A stretch of DNA of 64,000 bases from Paenibacillus wynnii (GTDB lineage: Bacteria; Bacillota; Bacilli; Paenibacillales; Paenibacillaceae), in NCBI RefSeq assembly GCF_030812855.1, contig NZ_JAUSTK010000020.1, positions 25,717 through 89,716 of the forward strand. The letters are read 5' to 3'. The position numbers and the translations under genes are program-made. How positions within the stretch are numbered: position 1 is the first letter of the stretch; every line of letters starts with the position of its first letter. The notes under the pieces were generated by a model, which worked only from the letters and a program-made list of their open reading frames with translations, did no database searches and was not told the origin of the DNA. Positions 62,048-64,000 of this stretch are shown here, one piece after another.

Positions 62048-62824
62048 TTAAATCGAGCCAAACATCTTCTGCCCTCTCGGTTGATCCCCTTTGTCGTCAG
62101 GCTCGAGAGTAATGCCGATCTTATCGAAGTCCAAGGTATCCGACTGAATTGGCATTGCCAACACCCCGACCCCCTTGCTATCATCACTTACCCGGAAGGT
62201 GCCGGCGCTTCTGCGAACCCCATCTTTGATAAGCCATACTTGATAAGCCTGATTACCGTTCGTTTCGGAGGCGCCGTAGACATACAGAACGAACTGTTTG
62301 CTCTGCCCGTTGTCGACAACACAGGCAATTCCATAAGCTTCGTCCTCCAAGGGTGATTGAGCTTTAAGCATCATGACCTGCTTGATTTGGGTTGCAGATA
62401 CGGACAAAGCTTCTTCGATGGGCAAGGGCCCCCTGCTTCGCTCCTGGTATAACCATACGTTCCAGAAGGTGCCGACAATGAAGAAAATAAGTATTATGGA
62501 TACGGATGCAGTAAACATCCTACTCCTTCCGGTTCTAACTCGACGATTACTAGGGATTACATTTACATGTGGAACACCCAGATCCTTATCGGTTGCAAAA
62601 GCAGCATCCATGACCTGCTGCTTCAAATCCATTGGTGGTTCTTTAGGTTCCATATTGGCGTATAGCGCCCCCCATGTAAGTAGCAGTTCATTTCGTTCAG
62701 TTTGGCAGTCACTGCAGGTTAAGAGATGATGCTCGAAGGCAATCCGCTCTTCATCCGTACAGACACCGGACAGTACGTCCAGACACAAGTCACATTCAGA
62801 TGTCGGTTTATTGTTCATCATCAT
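62048..62824 (-). CDS. Zinc-finger anti-sigma factor (RskA type)
   Basis: 258 residues. N-terminal anti-sigma zinc motif HHLLTCSDC (H-x3-C-x2-C); one helix near residues 107-125 (ASVSIILIFFIVGTFWNVWLY); outer RskA domain (NQAYQVWLIKDGVRRSAGTF). It starts inside the sigma gene stop with a four-base overlap. It would bind and hold the adjacent sigma factor. The signal is not known. Confidence 0.9.
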   Translation of the reverse strand: MMMNNKPTSECDLCLDVLSGVCTDEERIAFEHHLLTCSDCQTERNELLLTWGALYANMEPKEPPMDLKQQVMDAAFATDKDLGVPHVNVIPSNRRVRTGRSRMFTASVSIILIFFIVGTFWNVWLYQERSRGPLPIEEALSVSATQIKQVMMLKAQSPLEDEAYGIACVVDNGQSKQFVLYVYGASETNGNQAYQVWLIKDGVRRSAGTFRVSDDSKGVGVLAMPIQSDTLDFDKIGITLEPDDKGDQPRGQKMFGSI

Positions 62825-63387
62825 CCTTCTCCTTCCACCAGCAGATGTCTGCGCAATATTTTCAAGGCCTGATGCAGCCTATTCTTCACTGTACCCAGGG
62901 GTTCTCCATAATGGGAAGCCAATTCCTTCAAGCTATACCCCTGCCAATAAAAATGCTCCAGCAGCTCGATCTGCTGCTTAGACAGAAAACAGTAAGCACT
63001 GCGAATTTGTTCTTTGAGCGATTCCCTTTCAGCTCTAATTTCAGGAGAAACACCATGGTCTGGAATGCTCTCCAGTTCCTCAGGAAGATAGGGCACCAAC
63101 CCATCGGTATGTTTACGTTGCTTGCGCAGCATATCCGTTGATAGATTTCGAGTAATCGTGATTAGCCAGCTTGTAAAACGACCTTTATCGGGATTATAAT
63201 CTGATTCCGTTGTCCACAGCCGAACAAAAACGGATTGAACGATGTCCCTAGCCGCCTGCTCTTCACGCATCGCTTTCCACGCAAAGGAGTATACCAACCC
63301 TACGTAGCGGTCGTATAAAACGGATAATGCTTCCTGCCGCTTTCGTTTCACGAGCAGCATCAATTCGTAATCCGATAGATTATGCAT
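62821..63387 (-). CDS. ECF RNA polymerase sigma factor
   Basis: 188 residues. Region 2 about 20-85 (DRYVGLVYSFAWKAMREEQAARDIVQSVFVRLW) and region 4 about 125-180 (QIELLEHFYWQGYSLKELASHYGEPLGTVKNRLHQAL). First gene of a sigma/anti-sigma pair. The nearby blue-copper gene lies upstream on the same strand but behind its own terminator. Confidence 0.92.
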   Translation of the reverse strand: MHNLSDYELMLLVKRKRQEALSVLYDRYVGLVYSFAWKAMREEQAARDIVQSVFVRLWTTESDYNPDKGRFTSWLITITRNLSTDMLRKQRKHTDGLVPYLPEELESIPDHGVSPEIRAERESLKEQIRSAYCFLSKQQIELLEHFYWQGYSLKELASHYGEPLGTVKNRLHQALKILRRHLLVEGEG

Positions 63388-63472
63388 GTGGACGATGCCT
63401 CCAGGTCGACTTAGGATAGGAACCCATATTAATCATAATTGAAACAGACTAGTTTGGCGAGACCGGCATGGT

Positions 63473-63505
63473 AAAAGCAGGAGAACCAACTAACGGTTCC
63501 CCTGC
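63473..63505 (-). terminator. Terminator of the cupredoxin gene
   Basis: GCAGG-g-GAACC..GGTTC-t-CCTGCTTTT on the reverse strand. Confidence 0.75.
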
Positions 63506-63527
63506 CGATGAGAAAGCACTTATCTCT

Positions 63528-63734
63528 TTAGTCGGCCTTAACAATAATCGTACCCTTCATGCCCGGATGAGGAATACAGAAGTAACTAATTTCACCCTGC
63601 TTATCGAAGGTAAACGATTTGGATTCATCCTTTCCCATAAGCTCACTGTTAAAGGATTTATCGTCCGCTGTAGCGGAATGCCTAATCTCATCCCGATTCA
63701 CAAATTTAACGGTATCTCCGATTTTAATCTCCAA
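63528..63734 (-). CDS. Blue-copper (cupredoxin) domain, no signal peptide
   Basis: 68 residues from TTG 63734; eight more codons (EVGFSPAK) are open before an in-frame stop TAG. The type-1 copper set is complete: His in RHSAT, then CIPHPGM (Cys, His, Met). The usual N-terminal signal peptide is missing: AGGAGG is present at the stop but no start fits the frame. So it is probably an N-terminally truncated gene, or a cytosolic variant. Electron carrier or copper binder. Beyond it, 63735-64000 has no gene. Confidence 0.6.
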   Translation of the reverse strand: MEIKIGDTVKFVNRDEIRHSATADDKSFNSELMGKDESKSFTFDKQGEISYFCIPHPGMKGTIIVKAD

Positions 63735-64000
63735 TTTAGCCGGCGAGAAGCCAACCTCCTATTTAATGGGTCTGTTATTTTAGGTAAACGTCAGAATAGA
63801 CAAAGAGGTTTGAATTTTGATTAAAATTTTTTATTTCTCTTCTAGTTGTACTTTATGCAGCTATTTGCCTAACTTTCTGATTGAAAAGCCATTTAATTGT
63901 ACTTATTGCACTAGACATGCATAGAACCTTACACGAAATCGAAAAACTAAAAAAGTAATAATTTTACAGTTGTGTTTTTTGGATAAAGTGAAAAAAATCA

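Noticed and set aside
63468..63824. 118-residue plus-strand ORF
   Set aside because: Antisense to the cupredoxin and its terminator; no ribosome site.
1..64000. CRISPR array, rRNA, tRNA, prophage or intact insertion sequence
   Set aside because: No regularly spaced identical repeats, no rRNA or tRNA-like cloverleaf, and no transposase or phage structural gene was seen. The serine-recombinase relative at 49.8 kb lacks catalytic residues.

Overview
The window reads as a chromosomal segment of a Gram-positive endospore-former of the Paenibacillus type. Evidence is strong AGGAGG-type ribosome sites, Bacillota-style regulation (a perfect CcpA cre site, KdpDE, Rex/Fnr-like boxes), a truncated GH11 xylanase, GshF, YmaF, YitT and Lsa-family ABC-F proteins, and intergenic palindromic repeats. 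The genus is an inference from gene content, not a measured identity.

Layout. 1-0.5 kb: 5' part of a secreted GH11 xylanase with a cre site. 0.8-4.4 kb: a YgbA-like protein, a decayed YdeI-family gene, a small basic ORF, an ECF sigma/anti-sigma pair and the His-rich YmaF. 4.8-8.8 kb: malate:quinone oxidoreductase, a LysR regulator and a divergent 14-helix exporter. 8.8-13.3 kb: a 795-residue protein with two isoprenoid-synthase-like halves, and an Lsa-type ABC-F ribosome-protection gene behind an attenuator-like leader. 13.4-24.4 kb: a complete kdp potassium island (kdpDE, a small membrane protein, kdpFABC, and a second KdpD-like protein made of two tandem sensor modules without a kinase). 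Three KdpE-type direct-repeat operators lie in it. 24.4-24.8 kb: a scar that joins sequences matching both edges of the 8.8-13.3 kb block. 24.8-30.8 kb: phosphatase, membrane protein, GshF glutathione synthase, two TetR regulators, a broken ketopantoate reductase and CueP. 31-32.2 kb: exporter with three TetR operators.

32.2-46.6 kb is a fermentative hydrogen module on one strand: hydE, porGD, porAB, hydC, hydB, hydA, hydG, hydF, aspA, and a second hydF. Pyruvate oxidation would give reduced ferredoxin. HydABC would combine this with NADH to make H2. HydE, HydG and HydF would build the H-cluster. Candidate Rex/Fnr-like and Fur-like sites sit in front of the por and hydCBA parts.

46.6-56 kb: a decayed phosphatase-like gene, Nudix hydrolase, a SulP transporter with a universal stress protein, a divergent serine-recombinase relative that has lost its catalytic residues, a P-loop protein, a hemerythrin pair, an azoreductase, and a sulfane-sulfur module (rhodanese, ArsR regulator, and a four-domain CoA-disulfide reductase/rhodanese/TusA/DsrE fusion). 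56-57 kb holds two families of intergenic repeats. 57-64 kb: GNAT, SDR with TetR regulator, YitT, an exporter, two small proteins of unknown role, a second ECF sigma/anti-sigma pair, and a blue-copper domain that lacks a signal peptide.

The least ordinary parts are the double isoprenoid-synthase protein beside the ABC-F gene with its duplicated flanks, the kinase-less tandem KdpD, the two HydF paralogues around AspA, and the catalytically dead recombinase relative.
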